From assembly GCF_001488575.1 (NCBI RefSeq), contig NZ_LN831302.1, positions 682,001 to 746,000 on the forward strand: a stretch of 64,000 bases of DNA, read 5' to 3'. This DNA comes from Halobacterium hubeiense (lineage in GTDB: Archaea > Halobacteriota > Halobacteria > Halobacteriales > Halobacteriaceae). How positions within the stretch are numbered: position 1 is the first letter of the stretch; every line of letters starts with the position of its first letter. The position numbers were made by a program, and so were the translations under genes. Positions 50,225 to 57,459 of this stretch are shown one piece after another. The notes below the pieces were generated by a model. That model saw nothing but the letters and a program-made list of their open reading frames with translations. It searched no databases and was not told the DNA's origin.

Positions 50225-50931
50225 CCGGCTTCGCGGAACTGGCCGCCATCGCGTTCGCCGCGCAGCTGGCCGCCCTCCCCGGCGAGAAAGTCCAGTTCAT
50301 CATCGCCGGGCTGTCCACGCAGTACGACCCGAAGGTCGTCGTCGCCGCCGCCACCTCCGCGTTCGCCATCTGGACCGCCATCGAAATCGTCGTCGGGAAC
50401 GCGCTCCGCAGCGCGCTGCCCGGCGTCTACCTCGACGCCATCACGGGCGTGCTCTTCTTCGTGTTCGGCGTCGTCCTGCTGCGCTCGATGCCCGCCGAGG
50501 GCGAATCCGGCCCGATGCAGGGGGACGGCGGCGTCGTCGCGCTCGGCGGCCGCTTCGAGCAAGCCACCATCTTCGGGCGCGCCATCCCCACGTACTTCGG
50601 CGGGTTCGTCCCCATCTTCGCGATGATGTTCGCCGGCGAGTTCGGCGACAAGACCCAGATGGTCACCATCGGACTGGCCACCCAGTACGGCGCCGCGCCC
50701 GCCATCTGGGTCGGCGAGATGGCCGCCATCGTCCCCGTCAGCCTGCTGAACGCGATGTTCTTCGCGCGGTTCTCCCGGAGCTTCGACGTGCGCCGCGCGC
50801 ACGCCGCGGCCGCCGCGCTGTTCTTCTTCTTCGCCGGCGACGTCGCGCTCCAGCTCCTGTTCGACGTCTCCGTCTGGGAGGCCATCGTCGCGACGGTCGC
50901 CCGCCTGCTCCCGGTGTCGCTGACGCCGTAA
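50221..50931 (+). CDS. TMEM165/GDT1-family cation transporter
   Basis: This 236-residue protein has six or more membrane helices in two UPF0016 repeats. The second repeat has the canonical E-F-G-D-K-T-Q motif (Glu140-Gly142-Asp143-Lys144). The first repeat shows L-P-G-E-K-V-Q at 19-25, so the leading Glu is lost and Asp is Glu. Family members move Mn2+ or Ca2+ in exchange for protons. Placement behind a DtxR-type regulator suggests manganese export under metal control, which is inference. The start is GTG. Confidence 0.88.
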   Translation: MTGFAELAAIAFAAQLAALPGEKVQFIIAGLSTQYDPKVVVAAATSAFAIWTAIEIVVGNALRSALPGVYLDAITGVLFFVFGVVLLRSMPAEGESGPMQGDGGVVALGGRFEQATIFGRAIPTYFGGFVPIFAMMFAGEFGDKTQMVTIGLATQYGAAPAIWVGEMAAIVPVSLLNAMFFARFSRSFDVRRAHAAAAALFFFFAGDVALQLLFDVSVWEAIVATVARLLPVSLTP

Positions 50932-50968
50932 CCGGCGTCTTTTTCTCCGGCCGCGACTACCTGTAGCC

Positions 50969-51601
50969 GTGTTCGACGCCGCCGTCTCCGTGGTCGCCGG
51001 GCTCGCGCTCGGGCTGTCGCTGGCCGCGCCGCCCGGCCCGATGAACGCCGTCATCGCCGAGGAAGCCGTCACCCGCGGCTGGCGCGCGGGCTTCTTCGCG
51101 GGGCTGGGCGCGATGACTGCCGACGCGTGCTTCTTCGCGCTCGCGCTCGTCGGCGTCGTCGCCTTCATCCAGGACGCGCCCACGGTGCGGACGCTGATGG
51201 TCGGCGTCGGCGGCGTGTTGATGCTCTACTACGCGTACGGCGCGTTCCGCGACGCTGGCTCGTTCTCCGACGCCGAGCCCGCCGAGGGCCGCGGCTTCCG
51301 GAAGGCGTTCGTGCTCGCGCTCACCAACCCCTACCAGGTGACGTGGTGGCTGACCGCCGGCGTCGGCCTGCTGAACCCGACCGAGTTCTCGGCGTTCGGC
51401 GTCCAGCTCTCCGCCGCGAACGGCGCGCTCACCATCGCCGGGTTCTTCGCCGGCATCCTCGTGTGGGTCGCGGGGTTCCCCGCGTCGCTGCGCGCGGCCG
51501 GCGAGCGCGTGGACGCGTTTGGCACGGTCGTCGCGTACGCCAGCGCGGGAGTGCTGGCGCTGTTCGGCGTACTCTTCCTGAGAAGGGCGGCCGGGCTGTA
51601 G
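50969..51601 (+). CDS. LysE-family exporter
   Basis: This 210-residue protein has six membrane helices; P-P-G-P-M-N-A-V-I-A-E-E-A near the start is the family signature. These export amino acids or related molecules. The start is GTG, after a T-run (50940-50944) that may end the regulator/GDT1 transcript. Its stop is next to that of the convergent HD gene. Substrate not evident. Confidence 0.88.
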   Translation: MFDAAVSVVAGLALGLSLAAPPGPMNAVIAEEAVTRGWRAGFFAGLGAMTADACFFALALVGVVAFIQDAPTVRTLMVGVGGVLMLYYAYGAFRDAGSFSDAEPAEGRGFRKAFVLALTNPYQVTWWLTAGVGLLNPTEFSAFGVQLSAANGALTIAGFFAGILVWVAGFPASLRAAGERVDAFGTVVAYASAGVLALFGVLFLRRAAGL

Positions 51602-52276
51602 CTACTCGCGCATCCCCGGCACTTCGGCTTCCAGCCACTCCCGGAACCACCGCACGCGCTTGACGCGCTGGTGGGCGATGGAGTCGGCGGTGTCGCTCTC
51701 CACGCGCTCGGCGGCGGTCTCCCCTCGTTCGAGCACGCGGTCTATCATCTCCGCGGCGTCGACGTGCGTGCGGGCCTCGTAGCCCATCCGCAGCAGCATC
51801 AGCGCCGCGCCGTTTGCGCCCGCCTTGTCGAGGACGTCGGCCTCGATGAGACACCGCGTCTCCAGCGGGAGTTCCGAGAGGTCGCCCTGATGGGAGTGGT
51901 CGGCGATGGCCGCACACACTTGGTCGACGAACGACGGCGCGAAGTCGCCGTGGGTCTCCAGGTACTTCCGCGCGATGCGCGCGCCCTCGTCGGCGTGTTC
52001 CTCCTGTTCGGCTTCCAGTTTCGCGATGTCGTGGAACAGCGCCGCGACGCGGACGACGTCGACGTCCGCGCCCTCCTCGCTGGCGATGCGCTCGCCGAGG
52101 TCGACGACGTTGCGGATGTGCGTGAACCGGTACTCCGCGGAGTGCCACGGGTACCACCGCATCCGCCCGCCGTCGTCCTCGTTCTCCACGCTGGCTTCGA
52201 GGTAGTCGCGGACGAACGCCGCCATCTCGTCGAACTGCGACTCGGAGACCGGCGACTCCTTTATCTCGACGCCCAC
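51602..52276 (-). CDS. HD-domain phosphohydrolase
   Basis: This 224-residue protein has the HD signature: His54 in R-F-T-H-I-R-N-V, His82-Asp83 in L-F-H-D-I-A-K and later A-A-I-A-D-H-S-H. It resembles the TIGR00295-type archaeal HD proteins. The start is GTG, with a good ribosome binding site (GGAGGTGA at 52281-52288, 4 nt ahead). Substrate is unknown; nucleotide or phosphate-ester hydrolysis is expected. Convergent with the LysE gene with no gap. Confidence 0.86.
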   Translation of the reverse strand: MGVEIKESPVSESQFDEMAAFVRDYLEASVENEDDGGRMRWYPWHSAEYRFTHIRNVVDLGERIASEEGADVDVVRVAALFHDIAKLEAEQEEHADEGARIARKYLETHGDFAPSFVDQVCAAIADHSHQGDLSELPLETRCLIEADVLDKAGANGAALMLLRMGYEARTHVDAAEMIDRVLERGETAAERVESDTADSIAHQRVKRVRWFREWLEAEVPGMRE

Positions 52277-52375
52277 GGTCTCACCTCCGTTAGTCGGCGT
52301 ACACGTACAGTCATTACTACAATGAAGGCTTGTTTCTCTCTTTAGCCTTTTGCAGGCCTCCCGAGACCCAGTGAG

Positions 52376-52684
52376 TCACTCGAGGTCGTAGTCCGCGACG
52401 GCGGCCTCGCAGTCCCGCATGGCGTCGAAGCGCTCCTCGTCGGGGTCGTCGATGGCGACGGACTCGACCTCCAGCCAGCCGTCGTCGTACACCAGCCCCG
52501 TCACCCAGTCGTCGGTGCCGAGGATGACGCGCTCGGTGATGACGACGGGCTCGCGGGTGTCGGCCTCGACGGCGTCCTCGCGGTCGACGGGCACCACCAG
52601 CGAGAACGCGTCGGCGTGGTTGAGCGCGGTGACTTCCTGCTGTCGCAGCGGCCGGTCCGGCAGCGACTCCAACGTATCGCTCAT
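52376..52684 (-). CDS. Uncharacterised haloarchaeal small protein
   Basis: This is a 102-residue acidic protein with a mixed alpha/beta pattern: L-P-D-R-P-L-R-Q-Q-E-V, D-W-V-T-G-L-V-Y-D-D-G-W-L-E-V-E-S and a helical end. There are no cysteines save one (D-C-E-A-A) and no membrane segment. I recognise no domain. Spacer to the zinc-ribbon gene carries an AT-rich promoter region used in one or both directions. Confidence 0.7.
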   Translation of the reverse strand: MSDTLESLPDRPLRQQEVTALNHADAFSLVVPVDREDAVEADTREPVVITERVILGTDDWVTGLVYDDGWLEVESVAIDDPDEERFDAMRDCEAAVADYDLE

Positions 52685-52772
52685 ACCGGCTGGAGGCGGC
52701 CGCGACGGTTAGGCCGTTCGCTCCGCGGGCTCCCGAGACCTATTTATTCACCTCGCTGGAACGCACACAAAA

Positions 52773-52781
52773 CATATATAC
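52773..52781 (+). promoter_or_regulatory. TATA box of the zinc-ribbon protein gene
   Basis: CATATATAC is centred 30 bp before the ATG at 52807. Very AT-rich for this genome and a textbook leaderless position. Confidence 0.7.
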
Positions 52782-52806
52782 TGACACTTCATCCCCTCCA
52801 ATCGAG

Positions 52807-52962
52807 ATGCCGCTCTGCCAGAACTGCGAGTCGTTCGTCACCAAGGACTACGTCCGCGTGTTCACGCCGCCCGGCGTCGAACAGCCCCGCGTCTGCCCGG
52901 ACTGCCCGGACATGGTGCGGGACGGCGCGGACGTCCGCGAGGCTCGCGCGACCCGGTCGTAA
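52807..52962 (+). CDS. 51-residue zinc-ribbon protein
   Basis: A very short gene. The product is M-P-L-C-Q-N-C-E-S-F-V ... R-V-C-P-D-C-P-D-M, with two C-x-x-C pairs (Cys4/Cys7 and Cys30/Cys33) placed to bind one zinc. A strong TATA box supports expression. It belongs, I believe, to a common haloarchaeal small zinc-finger family. Small zinc-finger proteins are frequent in haloarchaea and often affect stress, swarming or biofilm traits; which, if any, applies here is unknown. Confidence 0.85.
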   Translation: MPLCQNCESFVTKDYVRVFTPPGVEQPRVCPDCPDMVRDGADVREARATRS

Positions 52963-53040
52963 CGAGCATCAGCCGCATCGGCTTCTCTCCTGCCCTCCAC
53001 CACGCGGTACCGCTGCTCGCGCCCGCCGCGTCGCTGGCAC

Positions 53041-54915
53041 CTACTGCGCGTCCGCGATTTCCTCGACCAGTTCCACGCCCGTGAACTCGAAGCGCGCGCC
53101 GCCCTCGGCGCTGTCCGTGACCTCGACCTCCCAGCCGTGCGCGTCCGCGATCTCCTCCACGATGGCGAGCCCGAACCCCGTGCCGTCGTCGCTGGTCGTG
53201 TACCCGTGCCCGAAGACCGCCTCCCGTTCCTCGGCGGGGATGCCGCGGCCGTCGTCCGCCACGTAGAACCCCGAGGCGTCGTCGAGCACGCCGACGCGAA
53301 CCGTGACGTCGTCGCCGGCGTGCTCCACGGCATTCCGGGCGAGGTTCTCGAACACCTGCTGGAGCCGGTCGCGGTCCCCGCGAATCGCGAACTCGTCGAC
53401 GACCGCCAGCGACCCCGACTCGTCGACGACGCGCTCCCAGCACTGCTCGGCGACCGCCGCGACGTCGACGCGCTCGCGGTCGGTCACCGCCTGCCCCTCG
53501 CGCGCGAGCGTCAGCGTGTCCTCGATGAGCGTCTCCATGCGGTCCAGCGCCTCCGCGACCGCCGCGAGGTTCTGACTGTCGCCGTCCTCGCGAGCGAGTT
53601 CGAGGCGACCGCTCGCGACGTTCAGCGGGGCGCGGAGGTCGTGGCTGACGATGGTCGCGAACTCCTCGAGGCGCTGGTTCTGTCGCTCCAGCTCAGCCGT
53701 GCGCTCGCGGAGCCGGCGCTCGGACTCCAGGCGCGTGAGCGCCTCGCGGGCGTGCCCCGCGAGCAGCTCCGCCAGCTCCCGGTCGGTCGCGCCGAACGCC
53801 TCCGGCTCCCGGGAGACCGCCTGAAACGTCCCGATGTCCGCGATGGGCGTCGTCAACGCCGACCGGTAGTCGGGGTCGGCGGGCGTAATCTCGTACTCCC
53901 GGAGGTCGTCGGCGACGATGGTCTCCTGCCGGCGGTACGCCCGCGTCGCGAACGTGTCCTCGTCCAGCGGCGTCACCTCCCAGTACCCCTCGGTGTCGGC
54001 GTCCAGCGACCACGCCGCCTGCACGAGCGCGTCGCCCTCGTGGATGTCCACGGCCACGAGGTCGAAGTCGAGGATGTGCTCGGCGGCGTCCACGAGAATC
54101 TCGTACACCTCGCCGTTCGTGTCGGCCGCTTCCAGGTCCGTTGCCGCGTCGTGCAGCGCCGCCAGCGCCTGCCCGCGCTCGCGGTCCTCCGTGACGTCCC
54201 GCACCGTGCAGACGAGTTCGTCGTTCTCGGTCTGGGCCAGCGTGTGGTCCTCGACGAACGTCTCGCCGTCCGCCCGCAGCCCCGTCGTCTGCCCGCTCCA
54301 CACGCCCGTGTCCCTGACGTGCGGGAGGATCTCGTTCTCGACGCGCGACACCGCGCCGTCGGGGTACAGGATTCGCCAGTGCTCGCCGACGAGATCGTCG
54401 GCCTCGTAGCCGTAGAGGTCGGCGTACGCCTCGTTGACGTACATGAACTCGCCGTCCGCGTCGAGGATGCTGATGCCCTCCTCGGCGGCCTCGATGGCGT
54501 CCAGCTGGCGCTGCCGGTGGGCGTTCGCGCGCGCCGTGTCCACGTAGTTCAGCACGCGGTTCGCCAGAATCGTGTACTGGTCGGTGCCCGCCTCCTTCTG
54601 GAGGTAGTCGGTCGCGCCCGCGGAGATGGCGTCGCTGGCGACCTCCTCGGAGCCCTTCCCGGTGAAGAGGATGAATGGAAGGTCGGGATAGTCGTCGCGG
54701 ACGGCTTCGAGGAACTCGATGCCGTTCTTCCCCGGCATGTCGAAGTCGGAGACGACGCAGTCGACGTCGTCCTCGGCGAGAATCCCGCATCCGTCGCTGG
54801 CGTCGGCGGCCGTCACGACCTCGATGCGGTCGTCCTCGCGTTCGAGGAACTCGCCGGCCATCTCCGCGAACCCCGGCTCGTCGTCGACGTGGAGGACGCG
54901 GATGGTCTCGGTCAT
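53041..54915 (-). CDS. Cytoplasmic hybrid histidine kinase (receiver-PAS-GAF-HisKA-HATPase)
   Basis: This 624-residue protein has no membrane helix. It has an N-terminal receiver domain (Asp57 phospho-acceptor in V-S-D-F-D-M-P, Asp11/Asp12, Lys105 region), a PAS domain at about 130-250 with F-M-Y-V-N-E-A-Y-A-D-L-Y-G-Y, a GAF domain at about 265-400, HisKA with His425 in V-S-H-D-L-R-A-P-L, and HATPase with N-A-V-E-H-A-G, A-D-D-G-R-G-I-P and G-T-G-F-G-L-A-I-V. The order matches a large haloarchaeal kinase class. Signal unknown; the GAF and PAS may hold a haem, flavin or small molecule. Confidence 0.92.
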   Translation of the reverse strand: MTETIRVLHVDDEPGFAEMAGEFLEREDDRIEVVTAADASDGCGILAEDDVDCVVSDFDMPGKNGIEFLEAVRDDYPDLPFILFTGKGSEEVASDAISAGATDYLQKEAGTDQYTILANRVLNYVDTARANAHRQRQLDAIEAAEEGISILDADGEFMYVNEAYADLYGYEADDLVGEHWRILYPDGAVSRVENEILPHVRDTGVWSGQTTGLRADGETFVEDHTLAQTENDELVCTVRDVTEDRERGQALAALHDAATDLEAADTNGEVYEILVDAAEHILDFDLVAVDIHEGDALVQAAWSLDADTEGYWEVTPLDEDTFATRAYRRQETIVADDLREYEITPADPDYRSALTTPIADIGTFQAVSREPEAFGATDRELAELLAGHAREALTRLESERRLRERTAELERQNQRLEEFATIVSHDLRAPLNVASGRLELAREDGDSQNLAAVAEALDRMETLIEDTLTLAREGQAVTDRERVDVAAVAEQCWERVVDESGSLAVVDEFAIRGDRDRLQQVFENLARNAVEHAGDDVTVRVGVLDDASGFYVADDGRGIPAEEREAVFGHGYTTSDDGTGFGLAIVEEIADAHGWEVEVTDSAEGGARFEFTGVELVEEIADAQ

Positions 54916-55009
54916 TGTCCTCCGTACGCGCTACAGATTAACGGGTCTGCCGGTCCCCTCAATCGACGTCCGCGCTGCAGCCCTCGCAAAAGTGTAAGAA
55001 ATTTGACAG

Positions 55010-55082
55010 TAGTCCCGGGCGGATTCGAACCGCCGTCATGGGCTCCAAAGGCCCATATGATTGGCCACTACACCACGGGACT
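55010..55082 (-). tRNA. tRNA-Gln (TTG)
   Basis: A 73-nt gene on the minus strand. Acceptor AGTCCCG pairs with CGGGACT, discriminator A. Anticodon loop CTTTGGA within stem TGGGC/GCCCA gives anticodon TTG. T arm has GGTTCGAATCC. CCA is not encoded. Confidence 0.95.
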
Positions 55083-55154
55083 GCAACCGACGGTAGCCGG
55101 CGGGAACACAATAAGATTGCTTTTCGCGGGCTGTGGAGGAGTCCCCGCGCCGCC

Positions 55155-55589
55155 TCAGTCGTCAGCTTCGATGCCTTCCTCGACGAGCAGGCCGCACGCG
55201 TCGGCGTCGGCGTCGAAGCACTCCGGACACTGCGGCTCGCGGTCGATAATCATGTCGAGGCGGTCGGCGACCGTCTCGTCGATGACCGGTTCCAGCTGGC
55301 GGGCTTCCGCGCGGAAGTCGTCGACGTCGAGGACGTTCGCGAGGAAGCGCTCGAGGATGCAGTACGTCTGCAGCGCCTCGCGGGCGCGGGCTTCGCCGTC
55401 GTCGGTGACGGACGCGCCCTTGTACTTCTCGTGGGTGACGAGTCCGCGGTCCTCGAGCTTCCCGACCATCTCGTTGACGCTCGCGGGGCTGACGCCGAGG
55501 CGGTCGGCGAGTTCGCCGGTCGCCGCGGGGCCGTCCTCGAGCTGTTCGACGAGGAAGATGGTCTTCAGGTACTGGTCGGCAGTGTTCAC
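55155..55589 (-). CDS. DtxR-family regulator without C-terminal FeoA domain
   Basis: This 144-residue protein, read from the GTG that has GGAGGTG 6 nt upstream (another in-frame GTG at 55598 is less likely), has a winged HTH at 1-60 (A-D-Q-Y-L-K-T-I-F-L-V-E ... S-P-A-S-V-N-E-M-V-G-K-L) and a dimerisation/metal domain with Y-C-I-L-E-R-F-L. A C-terminal C-P-E-C plus one more Cys (121, 124, 132) may bind metal. It is a short, iron-dependent-regulator-like member. Upstream on the same strand are a ferritin-like gene and sufCBD, so iron/Fe-S control is the likely job. Confidence 0.85.
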   Translation of the reverse strand: MNTADQYLKTIFLVEQLEDGPAATGELADRLGVSPASVNEMVGKLEDRGLVTHEKYKGASVTDDGEARAREALQTYCILERFLANVLDVDDFRAEARQLEPVIDETVADRLDMIIDREPQCPECFDADADACGLLVEEGIEADD

Positions 55590-55630
55590 GCGACACACCT
55601 CCGGCGTTGAGTGGGTTCGTTCGTGCTCAT
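55586..55630 (-). CDS. 14-codon micro-ORF bridging the ferritin-like and DtxR genes
   Basis: ATG AGC ACG ... TGT GTC GCG TGA encodes M-S-T-N-E-P-T-Q-R-R-R-C-V-A. Its ATG overlaps the stop of the ferritin-like gene (ATGA) and its TGA overlaps the GTG of the regulator (GTGA). The ribosome binding site of the regulator lies within it. A translational bridge is the natural reading; chance cannot be excluded. Confidence 0.4.
   Translation of the reverse strand: MSTNEPTQRRRCVA
55596..55602 (-). promoter_or_regulatory. Ribosome binding site of the DtxR-like gene
   Basis: GGAGGTG, 6 nt before the GTG at 55589; decides the start. Its surroundings (GAGGTGTGT..CGTGA.CAC) nearly repeat those at 56128-56133. 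Confidence 0.65.
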
Positions 55631-56121
55631 GCGCGGGCCTCCATCAGTTTCGCGACTTCTTCGACGCCCTCCGCTTCGGCGTGGCGAATCTCCCGGAGCG
55701 TCTCCAAGACCGACTCGCGGTCGACGCTGAACGACGCCTCGCTGGCCTCGACGGCGTCGATGAGGTCGTCGTAGAACTTGTACGCGGTCTCCTCGCCGTG
55801 GAGCTGGTCGTAGAGCACGCCGTCGAAGTCCTCCGGGCCGGTCTGCCCGTAGCTCCCCGCGACGAGCTCCTTGACGTCCTCGAAGGGGATGCTGTCGGCG
55901 TCGAGGGCCTCGACGAGCGATTCGAGCCGGCGGCGGTGTTCCGCGGACTCCTCGCTGGCTTCCGAGAGCAGCGCCTCGATGGCTTCGTCGCGCTCCGCGG
56001 CGGGCAGCGACTGGTAGTGGCGGTGCGCGCGCGCCTCCACGACTTCCTCGAGGACGATGCCGATCTGGAGGAGGCGCGCGAGCTGGTCGTCGGAGTCGAC
56101 GCGGGCCGCGACCGTGCTCAC
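55627..56121 (-). CDS. Ferritin-like/rubrerythrin-like helical protein
   Basis: This 164-residue protein, from the GTG with a GAGGTG site 6 nt upstream, is all-helical. Acidic and His pairs recur in long helices: L-E-E-V-V-E-A-R-A-H-R-H-Y, S-E-E-S-A-E-H-R-R-R-L, L-H-G-E-E-T-A-Y-K-F-Y and I-R-H-A-E-A-E. This is the layout of a ferritin-like di-iron four-helix bundle. It lies between the suf genes and a DtxR-type regulator, so an iron storage, delivery or stress role is likely. Precise subfamily not assigned. Confidence 0.78.
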   Translation of the reverse strand: MSTVAARVDSDDQLARLLQIGIVLEEVVEARAHRHYQSLPAAERDEAIEALLSEASEESAEHRRRLESLVEALDADSIPFEDVKELVAGSYGQTGPEDFDGVLYDQLHGEETAYKFYDDLIDAVEASEASFSVDRESVLETLREIRHAEAEGVEEVAKLMEARA

Positions 56122-56153
56122 GGCACACACCTCGACGGCGGTACTCCGGTCAT
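56118..56153 (-). CDS. 11-codon leader micro-ORF before the ferritin-like gene
   Basis: ATG ACC GGA ... AGG TGT GTG CCG TGA encodes M-T-G-V-P-P-S-R-C-V-P; TGA overlaps the GTG start of the next gene. A TATA-like TTTAAG (56181-56186) is about 30 bp upstream of this ATG, so the mRNA may start leaderless here. The ending R-C-V-x-stop matches the 14-codon micro-ORF at 55586. Confidence 0.4.
   Translation of the reverse strand: MTGVPPSRCVP
56128..56133 (-). promoter_or_regulatory. Ribosome binding site of the ferritin-like gene
   Basis: GAGGTG, 6 nt before GTG at 56121; decides the start. It lies inside the 11-codon leader micro-ORF. Confidence 0.6.
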
Positions 56154-56180
56154 ACTACTCGTAACTGAGAGAGAAGCGGA

Positions 56181-56186
56181 CTTAAA
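56181..56186 (-). promoter_or_regulatory. TATA-like box of the ferritin-DtxR unit
   Basis: TTTAAG on the minus strand is about 30 bp before the micro-ORF ATG (56153) and about 62 bp before the ferritin-like GTG, which suggests the transcript begins at the micro-ORF. Confidence 0.55.
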
Positions 56187-56234
56187 CCGTTCCCTCCGAC
56201 GACGGCGCGTCGGTGCCGTCCTCGGAGCGAGCGC

Positions 56235-57458
56235 CTACTGCAGGCGCTCGTGGATGCGCGTCTGGAGGTCCTCGCGGAGCTCCTCGACTTCGACCTCTTC
56301 GAGCACCGGCACGAAGAAGCCCTCCACGAGCATGTCCGTGGCGAGCTGCTCGGGGACGCCGCGGTTCTCCATGTAGAACAGCGTCTCCTCGTCGACCTGG
56401 CCGACGGTCGCGGAGTGGCTGGCCTCGGTGTCGTGGTTGTTGATGATGAGCTTCGGGGAGGCGTCGGCCTCGCTCTCGTCGCTCAGCATCAGCGTGTTCT
56501 CGCGCTGGTAGCTGGACGTGTCCCAGGCGTCCTTCCCGACGTCCTGGACGCCCTCGTACACCGAGCGCGCGTCGTCGTCGATGACGCCGCGCGTCACGAG
56601 GTCGGCGGTCGTGTGTTCGGCGCGGTGCCAGACCTTCGAGTCGAGGTCGAAGTGCTGGCCGTCGTGGCCGAAGAACGCGCCGACGATCTTCGTCTCGCTG
56701 GAGTCGCCGTTGAGCTCCGTGGAGACGCTGGTCTTCGTCAGGCGGCTGCCGAGGTTGCCCTCGATCCAGTCGACCGTGCTGTAGGTGGTCGCGTCAGCGC
56801 GCTTGACGGTGTAGTTGTACGTGTCCTCGTCGAAGTCCTGCAGGCTCCCGTACTGGACGTAGGAGTTCTCGCCCGCGTCGAGTTCGACGACGCCCGAGTA
56901 GTAGCGGCCGTCCTCGACCTCGGCGGCGTCCTCGGCGGTGTCCTGGCGCTCCAGAATCGTCACGGAGGCGTTGTCCTCGGTGACGACGAGCGTGTAGTTG
57001 AACAGCGACCGGGAGGTCATCGACGTCCGAATCGTCACGTCCTCGGCGTCGACGCCCGCGGGCACGTAGACGACCGTGCCGGTCGTGAACAGCGCCGTCG
57101 AGAGCGCGGTCAGGCGGTTCTGCTGGGGGTCGACGATGCTGCCGAAGTGCTCCTCGACGAGTTCGGCGAGGTCGTCGTCCTGCAGGGCCTCGTGGAAGGA
57201 CGCCACTTCGACGTCCTCGGGGCCGACCTGGTCTTTCTGCTCGGTCTGTCCGAGCGGGTCGACCAGCGCCTCGAAGTCGAGGTCCTCGAGGTCCGTCCAC
57301 TTGCGGCCCGGCGTCTCGATGACGTTCGGGTAGTCGAGGTCGTCGAGCGCGTCGAGGGCGTCCAGTCGCGTCTGGAGCAGCCACTCGGGCTCGTCGCGCT
57401 CGTCGGCGAGCTGCCGTACGGTCTCTTCGCTGATGTCCTGGTGCAGTTGCGCGCTCAT
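56235..57458 (-). CDS. sufD: SufD, Fe-S scaffold subunit
   Basis: This 407-residue protein has the SufB/D beta-helix core: V-P-A-G-V-D-A-E-D-V-T-I early, then G-A-F-F-G-H-D-G-Q-H and Y-E-G-V-Q-D-V-G-K-D-A-W-D-T-S-S-Y-Q, with A-S-H-S-A-T-V-G-Q-V-D near the end. SufD pairs with SufB and SufC to build Fe-S clusters. The gene follows sufB after a 1 bp gap. The suf genes run leftward; the ferritin-like gene follows. Confidence 0.95.
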   Translation of the reverse strand: MSAQLHQDISEETVRQLADERDEPEWLLQTRLDALDALDDLDYPNVIETPGRKWTDLEDLDFEALVDPLGQTEQKDQVGPEDVEVASFHEALQDDDLAELVEEHFGSIVDPQQNRLTALSTALFTTGTVVYVPAGVDAEDVTIRTSMTSRSLFNYTLVVTEDNASVTILERQDTAEDAAEVEDGRYYSGVVELDAGENSYVQYGSLQDFDEDTYNYTVKRADATTYSTVDWIEGNLGSRLTKTSVSTELNGDSSETKIVGAFFGHDGQHFDLDSKVWHRAEHTTADLVTRGVIDDDARSVYEGVQDVGKDAWDTSSYQRENTLMLSDESEADASPKLIINNHDTEASHSATVGQVDEETLFYMENRGVPEQLATDMLVEGFFVPVLEEVEVEELREDLQTRIHERLQ

Positions 57459-57459
57459 G

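Noticed and set aside
52261-52314. 17-codon ORF upstream of the HD gene
   Set aside because: It overlaps the HD start by 16 bp rather than ending on it, so it does not show the stop-start overlap of the other micro-ORFs.
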